Positions 31,561 through 39,830 of a stretch of 64,000 nt of DNA are shown in pieces. The notes beneath the pieces are model-generated. The model was not told the origin of the DNA and did no database searches. It saw only the letters and a list, made by a program, of their open reading frames with translations. A program made the translations under genes and the position numbers. Where the stretch lies: NCBI RefSeq assembly GCF_900119155.1, contig NZ_FPIR01000002.1:124001-188000 (forward strand), read 5' to 3'. How positions within the stretch are numbered: position 1 is the stretch's first letter; each line of letters begins with the position of its first letter. The DNA comes from Ruminococcus sp. YE71 (lineage in GTDB: Bacteria > Bacillota > Clostridia > Oscillospirales > Ruminococcaceae).

Positions 31561-32403
31561 TTATGTTCTTATTATATATGATACTATGAACCATACGGGG
31601 ATGCCGAGCAGCAGGCTGACAAGATTCGCCGTCGCAGCGTAAAGGCTCGCTTTCAGCTTGTCTTTAGGTGTCAGCAGCTTCGCGTATATCACCCCTTCAA
31701 GCCCGGTTATCACAAGCTCCGCGTAGATGAACGCGCCGCTGATCGTCTCGATAGCTGCGTAGAGCAGCAGCTGTGTCGCAAGGTTGGTCAGGTAAAACAC
31801 GCGCTTGTTATGCCCCTCGCCGAAGCTGTACTTGAACAGCAGGAACACCGCCTTCTCAACAGCGAGCGTAAAGCCGCAGGTCAGCGCAAATTTCAGCGCC
31901 AGCGGTCCGAGATACCCTACTGCCTTTTCGCTGACCCTGCCCGACTGCACGTCGTAGGTCATGTAAGCGTTAAAGGCGCGGCGTTTGCAAGGCTCGGAGA
32001 CATACACCTGTCCGCTTTCGGTCACGATGATGACGCGGAATTGTTCGGGAACGTTCATGTAGCAAAATTCGTACCTGTTTTTGTCGTTTGAGTGTCTGTA
32101 CGGCGGTTCTATCGGGCAGCCGTGCCGTGCGCCGTAGCTTTCCTCGGAAACGTATGCGTCGATAGTCTCCATCATTTTTCTGTCCGCAGCCGATGCCTGA
32201 TCTCGGTAGTATTGTTGTTCCTTGCTGTTATTTTCCGTATGATAGCACAGCAGGTCGATATAGTAGTTTTCATCGGGTGCGTTTTTCACCGTCAGGAAGA
32301 TGCTTTCCTTCGGACCCATATCCGCGCTGACCGGCAGCGCTGCCAGAACAGCGATGACGACCGCCGTCATCAGCATGAAAATGCGTTGGTATGTGTTTTT
32401 CAT
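31561..32403 (-). CDS. unknown exported/membrane protein
   Basis: A 280-residue protein with an N-terminal signal peptide (FMLMTAVVIAVLAALPVSAD, cleaving near residue 28), an extracytoplasmic region of about 140 residues, and three to four hydrophobic segments in the last 120 (LGPLALKFALTCGFTLAVE; ANLVSLLLGIPVWFIVSYII). The extracellular part has the segment FCYMNVPEQFRVIIVTESGQ, a transthyretin-like beta fold. No family is recognised. It is 25 nt upstream of glgP and follows a similar small exported protein. Confidence 0.7.
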   Translation of the reverse strand: MKNTYQRIFMLMTAVVIAVLAALPVSADMGPKESIFLTVKNAPDENYYIDLLCYHTENNSKEQQYYRDQASAADRKMMETIDAYVSEESYGARHGCPIEPPYRHSNDKNRYEFCYMNVPEQFRVIIVTESGQVYVSEPCKRRAFNAYMTYDVQSGRVSEKAVGYLGPLALKFALTCGFTLAVEKAVFLLFKYSFGEGHNKRVFYLTNLATQLLLYAAIETISGAFIYAELVITGLEGVIYAKLLTPKDKLKASLYAATANLVSLLLGIPVWFIVSYIIRT

Positions 32404-32448
32404 GTGTATCCTTCCCTGTAATATCTGACGTATTCCGTGACGGATGCA

Positions 32449-32913
32449 TTACACCACATACACTTTTCTGTTTTTGTCGAGTGCGCCGCTGTGAGTGTCG
32501 TGAAAGCGTCTGAACTCGTTGACGGTGCGTGATCCGGTCGAGTAAGTGACTGACCTGCCGCCGTTTGTGACGTAAAGCTCGCAGTTAAAGCGTGTTATCT
32601 GATGCCAGTCGTACTGAAACACCGTGATGGTGACAGGCTCGCCCAGCCGCTCATCATCTATCGTGAATGTGTAGCCGCCGTACAAGCCGCCTTTCGCCGT
32701 GATGCGGAGCTTTTCACCGTCGGCTGTGATGCTGCCGTGCCGTGTTGAAGCTCCGTCCGCCGAAAGCGCGACCTGTTCACCGTCAACGTAAAGCGTGACC
32801 GTACCCTTTATCCGGCTGCCGAGATAAAACCTGCTGCTGACGGGTATCACCTGCGTGAACAAGACCGCCAGGAAAACGACCGCCGCCGCTCCGGCTGCTA
32901 TTTTTCTTTTCAT
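32449..32913 (-). CDS. unknown small signal-anchored protein
   Basis: A 154-residue protein with a hydrophobic N-terminus (AAGAAAVVFLAVLFTQVIP), probably a signal anchor, and a beta-rich outer region (LGSRIKGTVTLYVDGEQVAL; VTITVFQYDWHQITRFNCEL). It starts 11 nt from the malQ stop and has a weak ribosome site. The family is not recognised. Position between malQ and glgP suggests co-transcription. Confidence 0.65.
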   Translation of the reverse strand: MKRKIAAGAAAVVFLAVLFTQVIPVSSRFYLGSRIKGTVTLYVDGEQVALSADGASTRHGSITADGEKLRITAKGGLYGGYTFTIDDERLGEPVTITVFQYDWHQITRFNCELYVTNGGRSVTYSTGSRTVNEFRRFHDTHSGALDKNRKVYVV

Positions 32914-32923
32914 AGGATCTTTT

Positions 32924-34417
32924 TTATTTCTTCTTTTTAATTTCTCCGAGCCGGTCGTAGATGCGGGTCAGGTCGTATATCTTCGCCGCAAGCTCATCAG
33001 TCAGCTCGCCGCCCTGCATACGCCATATCCAGTTGCCGCCGAGGGTCGAGGGGACGTTCATCCTCGCGGTGTTGTCCAGCTCAAGGAAGTCCTGCATCTG
33101 GGTGATGGCGGTCTCTGCCGAGCTTGCCCATGCCGCCCTTATCATCGCGAAGGGGATGTCTTTATTGCGCTTGACGTTCAGGTACTCGCGGCAGAATTTC
33201 AGGGTCTTGCGGTCGTTGTTCGCTATCCAGCCGACTATCGTCTCATTGTCGTGGGTGCCTGTGTAGCAGACGCAGTTGGGGGACTTGAAGTTGTGGGGCA
33301 GATAGTCGCTCTTGCCCGAGGGGTCGAAGGCGAATTCCAGCACCTTCATGCCCGGGTAGCCCGAGGCTTTCAGCAGCTTTGCGACATCCTTGGTGATGAA
33401 GCCTAAGTCCTCGGCGATGATGCGCTGTTTCCCGAGGGCGGCTTTCACCGCCTTGAACAGCTTCATGTCGGGACCCTTGCGCCACTCGCCGATGACCGCG
33501 TCCTCGTTGCCGAAAGGGATGGTGTAGTAGCTCTCAAAGCCGCGGAAGTGGTCGATGCGAACCACGTCGTAGGTGGTACACGCCGAGCGGATGCGCTCTA
33601 TCCACCACTTGAAGCCCTGTTTTTCGTGGACGTCCCAGCGGTAGAGCGGATTGCCCCACAGCTGACCCTTTGCGGTGAACACGTCGGGGGGACAGCCTGC
33701 AACGTCGATGGGCTTTTTGTCCTCGTCGAGGTAGAAAAGCTCGGGGTGAGTCCACACCTCAACGCTGTCGTAGGCGACGTATATCGGGATGTCGCCGATG
33801 AATTCGATGCCGAGGGAGTTGACGTACTCTTTCAGAGCCGCCCACTGTTTCGCGTACTCGAATTGCAGGAATGTCCAGAAGCCGATGTCGTCGGCGTACT
33901 GTTTTCTCGCCTTTTCGACGGCTTTTTCCTCAAACATACGGAGGGGCTTTTCCCACTCGCACCACGCCTTGCCGCCGTGAGCGAATTTCAGCGCCATGAA
34001 GAGACCGTAGTCGGCAGTCCATTCGTTTGCCGCCGCGAAGTCTGCGAGGGCTTTGTCGCCCGACTTTTTGTAGTTGTCGTAGGCAGTGCGGAGAACATCG
34101 AAGATGACCTCATAGAGGTGGCCGTAATCCACGAAGCTGTCCTTGCCCCAGTCAACTTTTTTGTAGTCGGCGGGTTTAAGCAGGCCGTCCTTTTCGAGGA
34201 GCTCGAAGTCGATGAAGTAGGGGTTGCCCGCGTGTATCGAGAAGCTCTGATAGGGCGAATCGCCGTAGCTTGTGGGGGAGACGGGGAGTATCTGCCAGTA
34301 TCTCTGCCCCGACTTTTTCAGGAAGTCGGCGAAGGCGTAGGCTTCCTTTCCGAGCTTGCCGATGCCGTATTCCCCCGAAAGTGAGGAAATGTGAAGAAGT
34401 ATACCGCTTGCGCGCAT
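32924..34417 (-). CDS. malQ: 4-alpha-glucanotransferase (amylomaltase)
   Basis: A 497-residue GH77 enzyme that transfers glucan segments between maltodextrins and supplies substrate for phosphorylase. The opening SGILLHISSLSGEYGIGKLG and YWQILPVSPTSYGDSPYQS, the nucleophile region VVRIDHFRGFESYYTI, the acid/base region RIIAEDLGFI and VCYTGTHDNETIVGWI are intact. ATG 34417 has GAAAGGGATG upstream; the extended frame to 34561 runs through repeat DNA and has no site. It leads the minus-strand run to glgP. Confidence 0.95.
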   Translation of the reverse strand: MRASGILLHISSLSGEYGIGKLGKEAYAFADFLKKSGQRYWQILPVSPTSYGDSPYQSFSIHAGNPYFIDFELLEKDGLLKPADYKKVDWGKDSFVDYGHLYEVIFDVLRTAYDNYKKSGDKALADFAAANEWTADYGLFMALKFAHGGKAWCEWEKPLRMFEEKAVEKARKQYADDIGFWTFLQFEYAKQWAALKEYVNSLGIEFIGDIPIYVAYDSVEVWTHPELFYLDEDKKPIDVAGCPPDVFTAKGQLWGNPLYRWDVHEKQGFKWWIERIRSACTTYDVVRIDHFRGFESYYTIPFGNEDAVIGEWRKGPDMKLFKAVKAALGKQRIIAEDLGFITKDVAKLLKASGYPGMKVLEFAFDPSGKSDYLPHNFKSPNCVCYTGTHDNETIVGWIANNDRKTLKFCREYLNVKRNKDIPFAMIRAAWASSAETAITQMQDFLELDNTARMNVPSTLGGNWIWRMQGGELTDELAAKIYDLTRIYDRLGEIKKKK

Positions 34418-34450
34418 GATAAGTTCATCCCTTTCAAAATGTGTCTGCCG

Positions 34451-34481
34451 AAAAAAACACAGACAGCCGAAAGACTGTCTG
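34451..34481 (-). terminator. terminator-like hairpin in the malQ leader
   Basis: On the minus strand CAGACAG and CTGTCTG (34475-34481 and 34460-34466) pair over an 8-nt loop and are followed by TGTTTTTTTC. It sits about 35 nt upstream of malQ, so it may attenuate malQ transcription, or end a transcript from the inverted-repeat element upstream. Confidence 0.6.
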
Positions 34482-34510
34482 CATAGATGCGATATGTTTC
34501 CCGACAGCTT

Positions 34511-34582
34511 AGGCAATACCGCGCAACCACCTGCTTCGCCGGTGCAGCGCCTCTGACGCACAATGGTTGTGCGGTATTGCCT
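34511..34582. repeat. 72-bp inverted-repeat element
   Basis: AGGCAATACCGCGCAACCA (34511-34529) and its near-complement (34564-34582, one mismatch) flank a 34-nt spacer. The structure has the look of a small non-autonomous insertion (MITE-like). No clear target duplication is seen. It lies about 90 nt upstream of malQ. Flanking bases 34583-34685 hold no gene. Confidence 0.75.
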
Positions 34583-34685
34583 TTATTAATAGAACCATTT
34601 CTGTTATTTTAACATAAATTCAATAAAAAGTCAATACCTTTTTGTAAATACATCCAAAAATCAATGGATAAACAGGTCGGTTCTG

Positions 34686-36065
34686 TTATTCTATGCTCAA
34701 AAACTCCTGCGGGATGTAGGAAAGGCAGTTTTCGGCTTCCTGACGATTGAAGCCGTCGGAGTAGTTTCGGGCAAAAAGTTCGTCGGTATATTCGGCGTAG
34801 GGGTAGGTGGCGCAGTTGTACCAGTCGCTGTAGAAGCTGTCCGCCTCGTAGTGCTGAACGAGGGGGATAGCCTTCACGTTCTCGAAGGTCACCTTGCCCG
34901 AGGTCGGGTCTTTCACCACATTCATCTTGCCGAGGATGCCGATGGGCGAGTTCGGGTAGTACATGGTGGAGACGAAGTTGCCGAGGCCGTAGTAGCAGAA
35001 CGCCTGTCCGCCGTCGGGCTTGTCGATGTAGCCGCAGGTACTGCAAGCGTGTGCCTGCGTGCCGATGATGAGGTCTGCGCCCCACTCCACGAATTTCGGG
35101 GCGAGGGTCGCCTGCTGGTCGTTGATGGCATTCAGGACTTCCGTGCCGAAGTGTGCGCTGACGACCACCACATCGGCGGCTTTGTCGGCGGCCTTTATCT
35201 CTTCCTCGATGCGGTCGAGTTCGTTCAGGTAGACCACCTTGCCGTTGTCGGCGTCGGGGTCGAGGAAAAAGCCGTTGGTGTGTTCCATGTAGCCGAGGAA
35301 GGCGAAGGTGATGCCGTTTATCTCGGTTGTGCGGATGGTGCGGCTGTCCTTGTCGTTACGGTACGCGCCGTAGTGGACGACGGGCTTCGAGTCCCAGTAG
35401 TCGAGGGAGCTTATCAGACCGTCCGCGCCCATATCGAGGACGTGGTTGTTGGACATGGAGATGACGTTCACGCCGAGTTTGTCAACCACGCAGTCGCCGT
35501 CGGCGGTTGGGGTCGCGAAGCAGGGGAAGGACGAGGGGCCGTACTTGTCGGTGACGAGGGTCTCCTGATTGAGGATCTTCAGGTCGGCGTCCTTGAAGTA
35601 CTTTTCGGTGTGCTCGTAGACGGGGAAGAAGTCGTAGTGGTCGCCGCCGCGCTTCCAGGCTTCGTTGTAGATGTTGTCGTGGATGAGGTTGTCGCCGACG
35701 CAGACGAGGGTGACTCTGTTCGGGGTGTCGTTGACGGCGGAAAGGACTTTTTTCTCGGTGGTGATGCCGCTGTCGGACTTTTCGTCGGAATTGCTGTCGG
35801 TATCGGATGACGAGCTGTCCGCAGATGAACTGTCCGAAGCAGGCGTTACCGCACCCTCGGCAGACGAGGTCATCTCGGTGACCGCCGAGACCTCGGGTGC
35901 CGAACTGTCGGGCATGGTCTCGTTCGCCCGGCTCTCACCCGAACTTTCCGCCGTAGAAACACGCGCAGGCATATCGGTCTTCTCACTTATCTCGCTGCCG
36001 CAGCCCGCCGCCGCTACAGCCACCATCGCAGCCGCCACAGCTGCCAGCTTCTTCAATATCTTCAA
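34686..36065 (-). CDS. CapA-family lipoprotein (metallophosphatase fold)
   Basis: A 459-residue exported lipoprotein. A TTG start at 36065 is selected by GGAGGG 6 nt upstream; the signal peptide (ILKKLAAVAAAMVAVAAAGC) ends in a lipobox Cys near residue 23. A Ser/Asp/Glu-rich linker (30-115) precedes the PGA_cap domain with TLVCVGDNLIHD, NQETLV, SMSNNHVLDMGADGL, VVVSAHFGTE, IIGTQAHACSTC and YYGLGNFVS. CapA proteins take part in poly-gamma-glutamate capsule making, but many solitary relatives have unknown roles; no capB/capC partners lie here. It is expressed through an R1 leader. Confidence 0.88.
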   Translation of the reverse strand: MKILKKLAAVAAAMVAVAAAGCGSEISEKTDMPARVSTAESSGESRANETMPDSSAPEVSAVTEMTSSAEGAVTPASDSSSADSSSSDTDSNSDEKSDSGITTEKKVLSAVNDTPNRVTLVCVGDNLIHDNIYNEAWKRGGDHYDFFPVYEHTEKYFKDADLKILNQETLVTDKYGPSSFPCFATPTADGDCVVDKLGVNVISMSNNHVLDMGADGLISSLDYWDSKPVVHYGAYRNDKDSRTIRTTEINGITFAFLGYMEHTNGFFLDPDADNGKVVYLNELDRIEEEIKAADKAADVVVVSAHFGTEVLNAINDQQATLAPKFVEWGADLIIGTQAHACSTCGYIDKPDGGQAFCYYGLGNFVSTMYYPNSPIGILGKMNVVKDPTSGKVTFENVKAIPLVQHYEADSFYSDWYNCATYPYAEYTDELFARNYSDGFNRQEAENCLSYIPQEFLSIE

Positions 36066-36084
36066 TACTATCCCTCCGTTTACG

Positions 36085-36358
36085 GGTCGTGAGTGCGTAG
36101 CTAAGGCGGCTCCCATTCCAAAGACTTTTAATATGTCGTTGGTTGTGGTCGGGGAGTTAGACTCTCTCCATTTCAAGAGAGAATACTTATCTATGTCCGA
36201 AGCGCTCTTGAACGTCTTTTTGGCAAGGGGCACGCTATATAGGAGAAGAACCACAAACTTTCCTATCATCACAAAGTTAGAAAGAACAACTGCCCCTTGC
36301 CAAAAAGTAATAAAAATTTTAGGAAAGGGTTTCCCACGGTAAGACCTGCACTCTTTAA
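36085..36358. repeat. R1 element, copy e, in the capA-like leader
   Basis: GTGCGTAGCTAAGGCGG (a single 19-mer variant) opens the element at about 36092. Then come ATTCCAAAGACTTTTAATATG, the module ACTCTCTCCATTTCAAGAG, TCTTTTTGGCAAGGGG (near 36213-36228), its inverted partner CCCCTTGCCAAAAAG (near 36294-36308), and ATTTTAGGAAAGGG. It ends at GACCTGCACTC next to a promoter. Confidence 0.8.
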
Positions 36359-36361
36359 ACC

Positions 36362-36391
36362 ATTATAGCACTAAAGGGCGGGGGATGTCAA
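36362..36391 (-). promoter_or_regulatory. sigma-A promoter of the capA-like gene
   Basis: Minus-strand TTGACA (36386-36391) and TATAAT (36362-36367) are spaced by 18 nt. Transcription would cross the whole R1 element before reaching the gene at 36065, giving a leader of about 290 nt. Confidence 0.75.
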
Positions 36392-36399
36392 GGTGGTGC

Positions 36400-36428
36400 T
36401 TGACAGTGGGTGGGTTCTGTTATATAAT
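36400..36428 (+). promoter_or_regulatory. sigma-A promoter of the cysteine desulfurase gene
   Basis: TTGACA (36400-36405) and TATAAT (36423-36428), both perfect, are spaced by 17 nt. It is divergent from the capA-like promoter. Confidence 0.9.
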
Positions 36429-36457
36429 ATGTAGAGCGAGGCGAGAGGGGGATATTG

Positions 36458-37609
36458 ATGAAGAAGAGGAATGTTTACTGTGACAATGCTGCCACGACTG
36501 CGGTGACAAGGGCGGTGCTGGAGGCTATGATGCCGTACCTTACCGAGTGTTTCGGGAACGCTTCGAGCGGATACAGGCTGGGGCGGCAGGCGGCTAAGGC
36601 GGTGCTGGATGCGCGGCGGAGTATCGCTGCCGAGCTGGGGGCGGAGCCTGATGAGATATTCTTCACCTCCTGCGGTTCGGAGTCGGACAACTGGGCGGTG
36701 AGGGGTGCTGCCGAGCTTGGGGCGCTGGCGGGGAAGCGGCACATCGTCACGACCGCGGTGGAGCATCATGCTGTGCTCAACTGCTGCAAGCACCTTGAAC
36801 GGCTGGGTTTTGAGGTGACGTATCTGATGCCCGACAGGTTCGGGAAGGTGAGTGCGGAGAGCGTCGAGGGGGCGCTGCGTGACGACACGGCGCTCGTTTC
36901 GGTGATGACCGCCAACAACGAAGTCGGGACGCTGATGCCTGTTGCAGAGATCGGCAGGATATGCCGTGAGAGGGGAGTGCTGTTCCACACCGACGCGGTG
37001 CAGGCGGCGGGGCACATACCCGTGAACGTCCGCGAAATTGGGGCGGATATGCTCTCGCTGTCGGGACACAAGCTGCACGCTCCGAAAGGGGTGGGGGCTC
37101 TGTTCATCCGCAGGGGCGTGAAGCTGCCGAGCTTCATAGACGGCGGCTCGCAGGAGTACGGCAGGCGTGCCGGTACGGAGAACGTGGCAGGGATAGTCGG
37201 GCTCGCGAAGGCGTTGAGCGACGCGGCGGACAGCCTTGCCGAGCGGACGGAGCGGCTCACGCGGATGAGAGGGCGGCTCGAACAGGCGCTGCTCGGGATA
37301 GAGGGGGCGCGGCTCAACGGGCATCCCGACGACAGGCTCCCTGCGACGGTGAACGTTTCCTTCGGGGGGCTTGAAGGGGAGAGCCTGCTGGTGATGCTGG
37401 ATATGTACGGCATCAGCGCTTCGAGCGGTTCGGCGTGTACGACGGGGCAGGATGCGCCCTCGCACGTTCTGACGGCCATGGGGCTGACCGAGGACGCGGC
37501 GAAGTCGAGCATACGTTTCTCGCTGGGGGACGACTGCACGGACGAGGACATCGGGTATCTCGTGCAGGCTGTTCCCGAGGCGGTGGCACGTCTGCGGAGC
37601 ATGAGATAA
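36458..37609 (+). CDS. cysteine desulfurase (NifS/IscS class)
   Basis: A 383-residue PLP enzyme that moves sulfur from cysteine to acceptor proteins. NVYCDNAATTAVTRAVLEAM opens the fold. SLSGHKLHAPKGVGAL holds the PLP lysine, VEHHAVLNCCKHL the cofactor-stacking His, and ASSGSACTTGQ the catalytic Cys loop. Length fits NifS/IscS. ATG 36458 is preferred to TTG 36455, with AGAGGGGGA upstream. It stands alone without iscU or thiI nearby, so its pathway is open. Confidence 0.93.
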   Translation: MKKRNVYCDNAATTAVTRAVLEAMMPYLTECFGNASSGYRLGRQAAKAVLDARRSIAAELGAEPDEIFFTSCGSESDNWAVRGAAELGALAGKRHIVTTAVEHHAVLNCCKHLERLGFEVTYLMPDRFGKVSAESVEGALRDDTALVSVMTANNEVGTLMPVAEIGRICRERGVLFHTDAVQAAGHIPVNVREIGADMLSLSGHKLHAPKGVGALFIRRGVKLPSFIDGGSQEYGRRAGTENVAGIVGLAKALSDAADSLAERTERLTRMRGRLEQALLGIEGARLNGHPDDRLPATVNVSFGGLEGESLLVMLDMYGISASSGSACTTGQDAPSHVLTAMGLTEDAAKSSIRFSLGDDCTDEDIGYLVQAVPEAVARLRSMR

Positions 37610-37612
37610 AAA

Positions 37613-37648
37613 AGAGAGGTCACTTCCGCAGGGGAAATGACCTCTTTT
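37613..37648. terminator. bidirectional terminator
   Basis: AGAGAGGTCA...TTCC pairs with GGAA...TGACCTCTTTT, with T and A runs at the two sides. It separates the convergent desulfurase and cellulase genes. Confidence 0.85.
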
Positions 37649-37651
37649 CGA

Positions 37652-39664
37652 TTATTTCAGACCTTTTGCTTTTTTGAGGGTGATGCCGTTGTCGCCGAGG
37701 GGGATAGCGTGGTCGAGGCCGACGAACTTGCCGTCCTCCTGCCAGAGGACTTCCTTGACGAAGTTATACTTCTCGTCGTCCCAGGTCTTGAAGTCGTCCA
37801 GCACGAGACCGCCTGTGTCGCCGCTGTTGGCGTTGAAGCACCAGAAGGTGTGATGCAGGTTGTACTTCTTGATGAGGGTGCGCATATGCGTCATCCAGGT
37901 GATGTTGGGCTCGGTCATGAAGCCGCCCCATTCGCCGATGAGAAGGGGAGCGGTCTTTTTCTCGTAGATGTAGAACCAGTTGTCCTTCCAGCAGTCCTTC
38001 ATCAGCGAGTCGTAGTCGTAGCTGCCCTCGAACCAGGGCTGCTGATATACGGTGGGGCCGTAGTCGTGGGGGGAGTACACCAGTTTGTCCTGATGCTTGC
38101 CGAGGTCGATGGGGTAGTCCTTGACGCCGCGGAGATTTCCGCCCCACCAGTTGAAGTAGTAGTCCTCATTGTCGGTGGACTTGTAGTTGCCCTTTTTCTT
38201 CGGGTAGGTCTCGGTGCCTTCGACCATTATGAGCACGTTGGGGTTCTTTTTGAGCACCTTGCCTGCGGCGGTCTCGGCAACGTATTTCCAGTTGTTCGCG
38301 TCCTTGGAGTCGTCCCATTTTGCGGCAGCGTCGCCCTCGTTGGGCTTGCCGTGGGGCTCGTTTTTCAGGTCGAACGCGATGATGGTGTCGTTATCCTTGT
38401 AGCGGTCAGCCATCCATTCGAGAGCGGCGTAGTACTCCTTTACGGAGACCTTGTCGGTGTACCAGAGGTTAGCGTTGTGGCCTGCCGCGTCGGTATTTGC
38501 GGAGTGGATGTCTATCATGACCTTCAGGCCGTTCTCCTCAGCCAGCTTCAGGAAGTAGTCGAATATCTGAAGGCTGTTCATGGAGTTGAGCTCGGTGTTG
38601 TAGGCGTTGTTGTAGTTTGCCTGGGGGTAGTTGCCGTCAGCCCAGTTGTTTATCAGCTCTGCCGAGAAGGGAACGCGGATGAGGTTGAAGCCGTGGTCGG
38701 CGATAGCATCGACGCTCTCGGTCAGGACGCTGTTCCACAGGCCGTCGAAAACGTTTGTGCCCGTGTTGTAGCCGAACCAGTTGCAGCCTGTCAGCCAGAC
38801 TTCCTTGCCGTCCTTGTCGAGGATGCGGTTGCCGTCGGTGTGGAGCCAGTCGTCGCCCTGCTTTGCCTTCGGGGAGCGTTTGAGCAGCTCGTCAACGTTT
38901 ACGGAGGCGTTCTGGTCGCCGCCGTTGTTGTTATTATTGCCGCCGCTCTGCTGGGTGGACTTGGGGGTGCTGCCTTTTTTGATGGTGCATTCGGTGCCCG
39001 AGAGCTTTGCGCTCTTGACGTTGAGAGCCACTGAAGTGCCGATGTTGCAGCCGAGGTCGCCGAGGGTCGCGCCTGCGGCTATCTCGCTGTTGAATTCGGC
39101 GGGGGTGATGGTGAGGGTATCGCCCGAGCAGGTGTAGGTGCCGCACCAGCCGTCGCACTTTTTCAGACCCTCGATCTCCAGTTCGAGCTTCCAGTCGGAG
39201 ACTGCCTTGCCCGAGTTGTTCTTGACCGAGATGCTCATGCCCGTCATCACGGCGTCGCCGTCCTGCCAGCTGTTGTCGCCGCTGTAGTAGAGGATGAAGC
39301 CCTCGCCCTCGTCCTCGTCCTTATCGGACTTCGATTCGGACTTGCTGTCGGACTTGCTCTTCGCCTTGCTTTCAGCCTCGGAAGAGGTGTCATCGGCGGA
39401 GCTTGTCTCCTCGCTGTCCTCATCGGTGCTCTCGGAGCTTTCATCTTCCTTCTTGCTCTCCGAAGAAGCGGTGGTGACCGCCTTGCTGGGGGTGCTGTCG
39501 GTTTTCAGCTTATCGTCATTGTCCTTGCCTGTCGCGAGTGCCACCACCGCGATGATAAGGCCTATCACCAGCACGTTTGCCGCGATGATGATGCCTTTGA
39601 CGGTAGATCTGGACACTGTGACAGACGAGCTGTCGTTCTGTTTCTGACCGTTGTTTTCGCTCAT
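37652..39664 (-). CDS. membrane-anchored GH5 endoglucanase with carbohydrate-binding module
   Basis: A 670-residue cellulase. Residues 20-45 are a signal anchor (GIIIAANVLVIGLIIAVVAL). A Ser/Asp/Glu/Lys-rich linker (50-110) precedes a beta-sandwich module (about 115-235: NSWQDGDAVMTGMSISVKNN) resembling a cellulose-binding module of the CBM2/CBM3 superfamily type. A GH5 catalytic domain follows (about 265-670) with MIDIHS, the acid/base Glu in FDLKNEPHG and the nucleophile Glu in LLIGEWGGF. No dockerin is seen, so it is held on the cell surface by its anchor. ATG 39664 has AAGGAGG upstream; the longer frame to 39703 lacks a site. Confidence 0.93.
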   Translation of the reverse strand: MSENNGQKQNDSSSVTVSRSTVKGIIIAANVLVIGLIIAVVALATGKDNDDKLKTDSTPSKAVTTASSESKKEDESSESTDEDSEETSSADDTSSEAESKAKSKSDSKSESKSDKDEDEGEGFILYYSGDNSWQDGDAVMTGMSISVKNNSGKAVSDWKLELEIEGLKKCDGWCGTYTCSGDTLTITPAEFNSEIAAGATLGDLGCNIGTSVALNVKSAKLSGTECTIKKGSTPKSTQQSGGNNNNNGGDQNASVNVDELLKRSPKAKQGDDWLHTDGNRILDKDGKEVWLTGCNWFGYNTGTNVFDGLWNSVLTESVDAIADHGFNLIRVPFSAELINNWADGNYPQANYNNAYNTELNSMNSLQIFDYFLKLAEENGLKVMIDIHSANTDAAGHNANLWYTDKVSVKEYYAALEWMADRYKDNDTIIAFDLKNEPHGKPNEGDAAAKWDDSKDANNWKYVAETAAGKVLKKNPNVLIMVEGTETYPKKKGNYKSTDNEDYYFNWWGGNLRGVKDYPIDLGKHQDKLVYSPHDYGPTVYQQPWFEGSYDYDSLMKDCWKDNWFYIYEKKTAPLLIGEWGGFMTEPNITWMTHMRTLIKKYNLHHTFWCFNANSGDTGGLVLDDFKTWDDEKYNFVKEVLWQEDGKFVGLDHAIPLGDNGITLKKAKGLK

Positions 39665-39830
39665 ACTTTTCCTCCTTAAATGATCGTCAAACAGTTCCGT
39701 CATTTATACATTAACAATTATAACATATTAATTTTTAAATTTCAATGCAAAAATACGAAAATATGCAAAAAATTACGCGGTGCATGACCGTTGGATTTTC
39801 GGCCGCGCACCACGCTTATTTTAGGGGGTA

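Noticed and set aside
29299-31581. Long plus-strand frame over glgP (760 codons)
   Set aside because: Shadow of glycogen phosphorylase; Val/Glu/Gly-rich with no domain pattern.
34511-34582. T-box or other riboswitch upstream of malQ
   Set aside because: No T-box consensus or known aptamer core is seen; the structure is a simple inverted repeat followed by a hairpin.
37652-39664. Cellulosomal enzyme
   Set aside because: No dockerin or cohesin is seen; the N-terminal signal anchor indicates surface attachment by the membrane.
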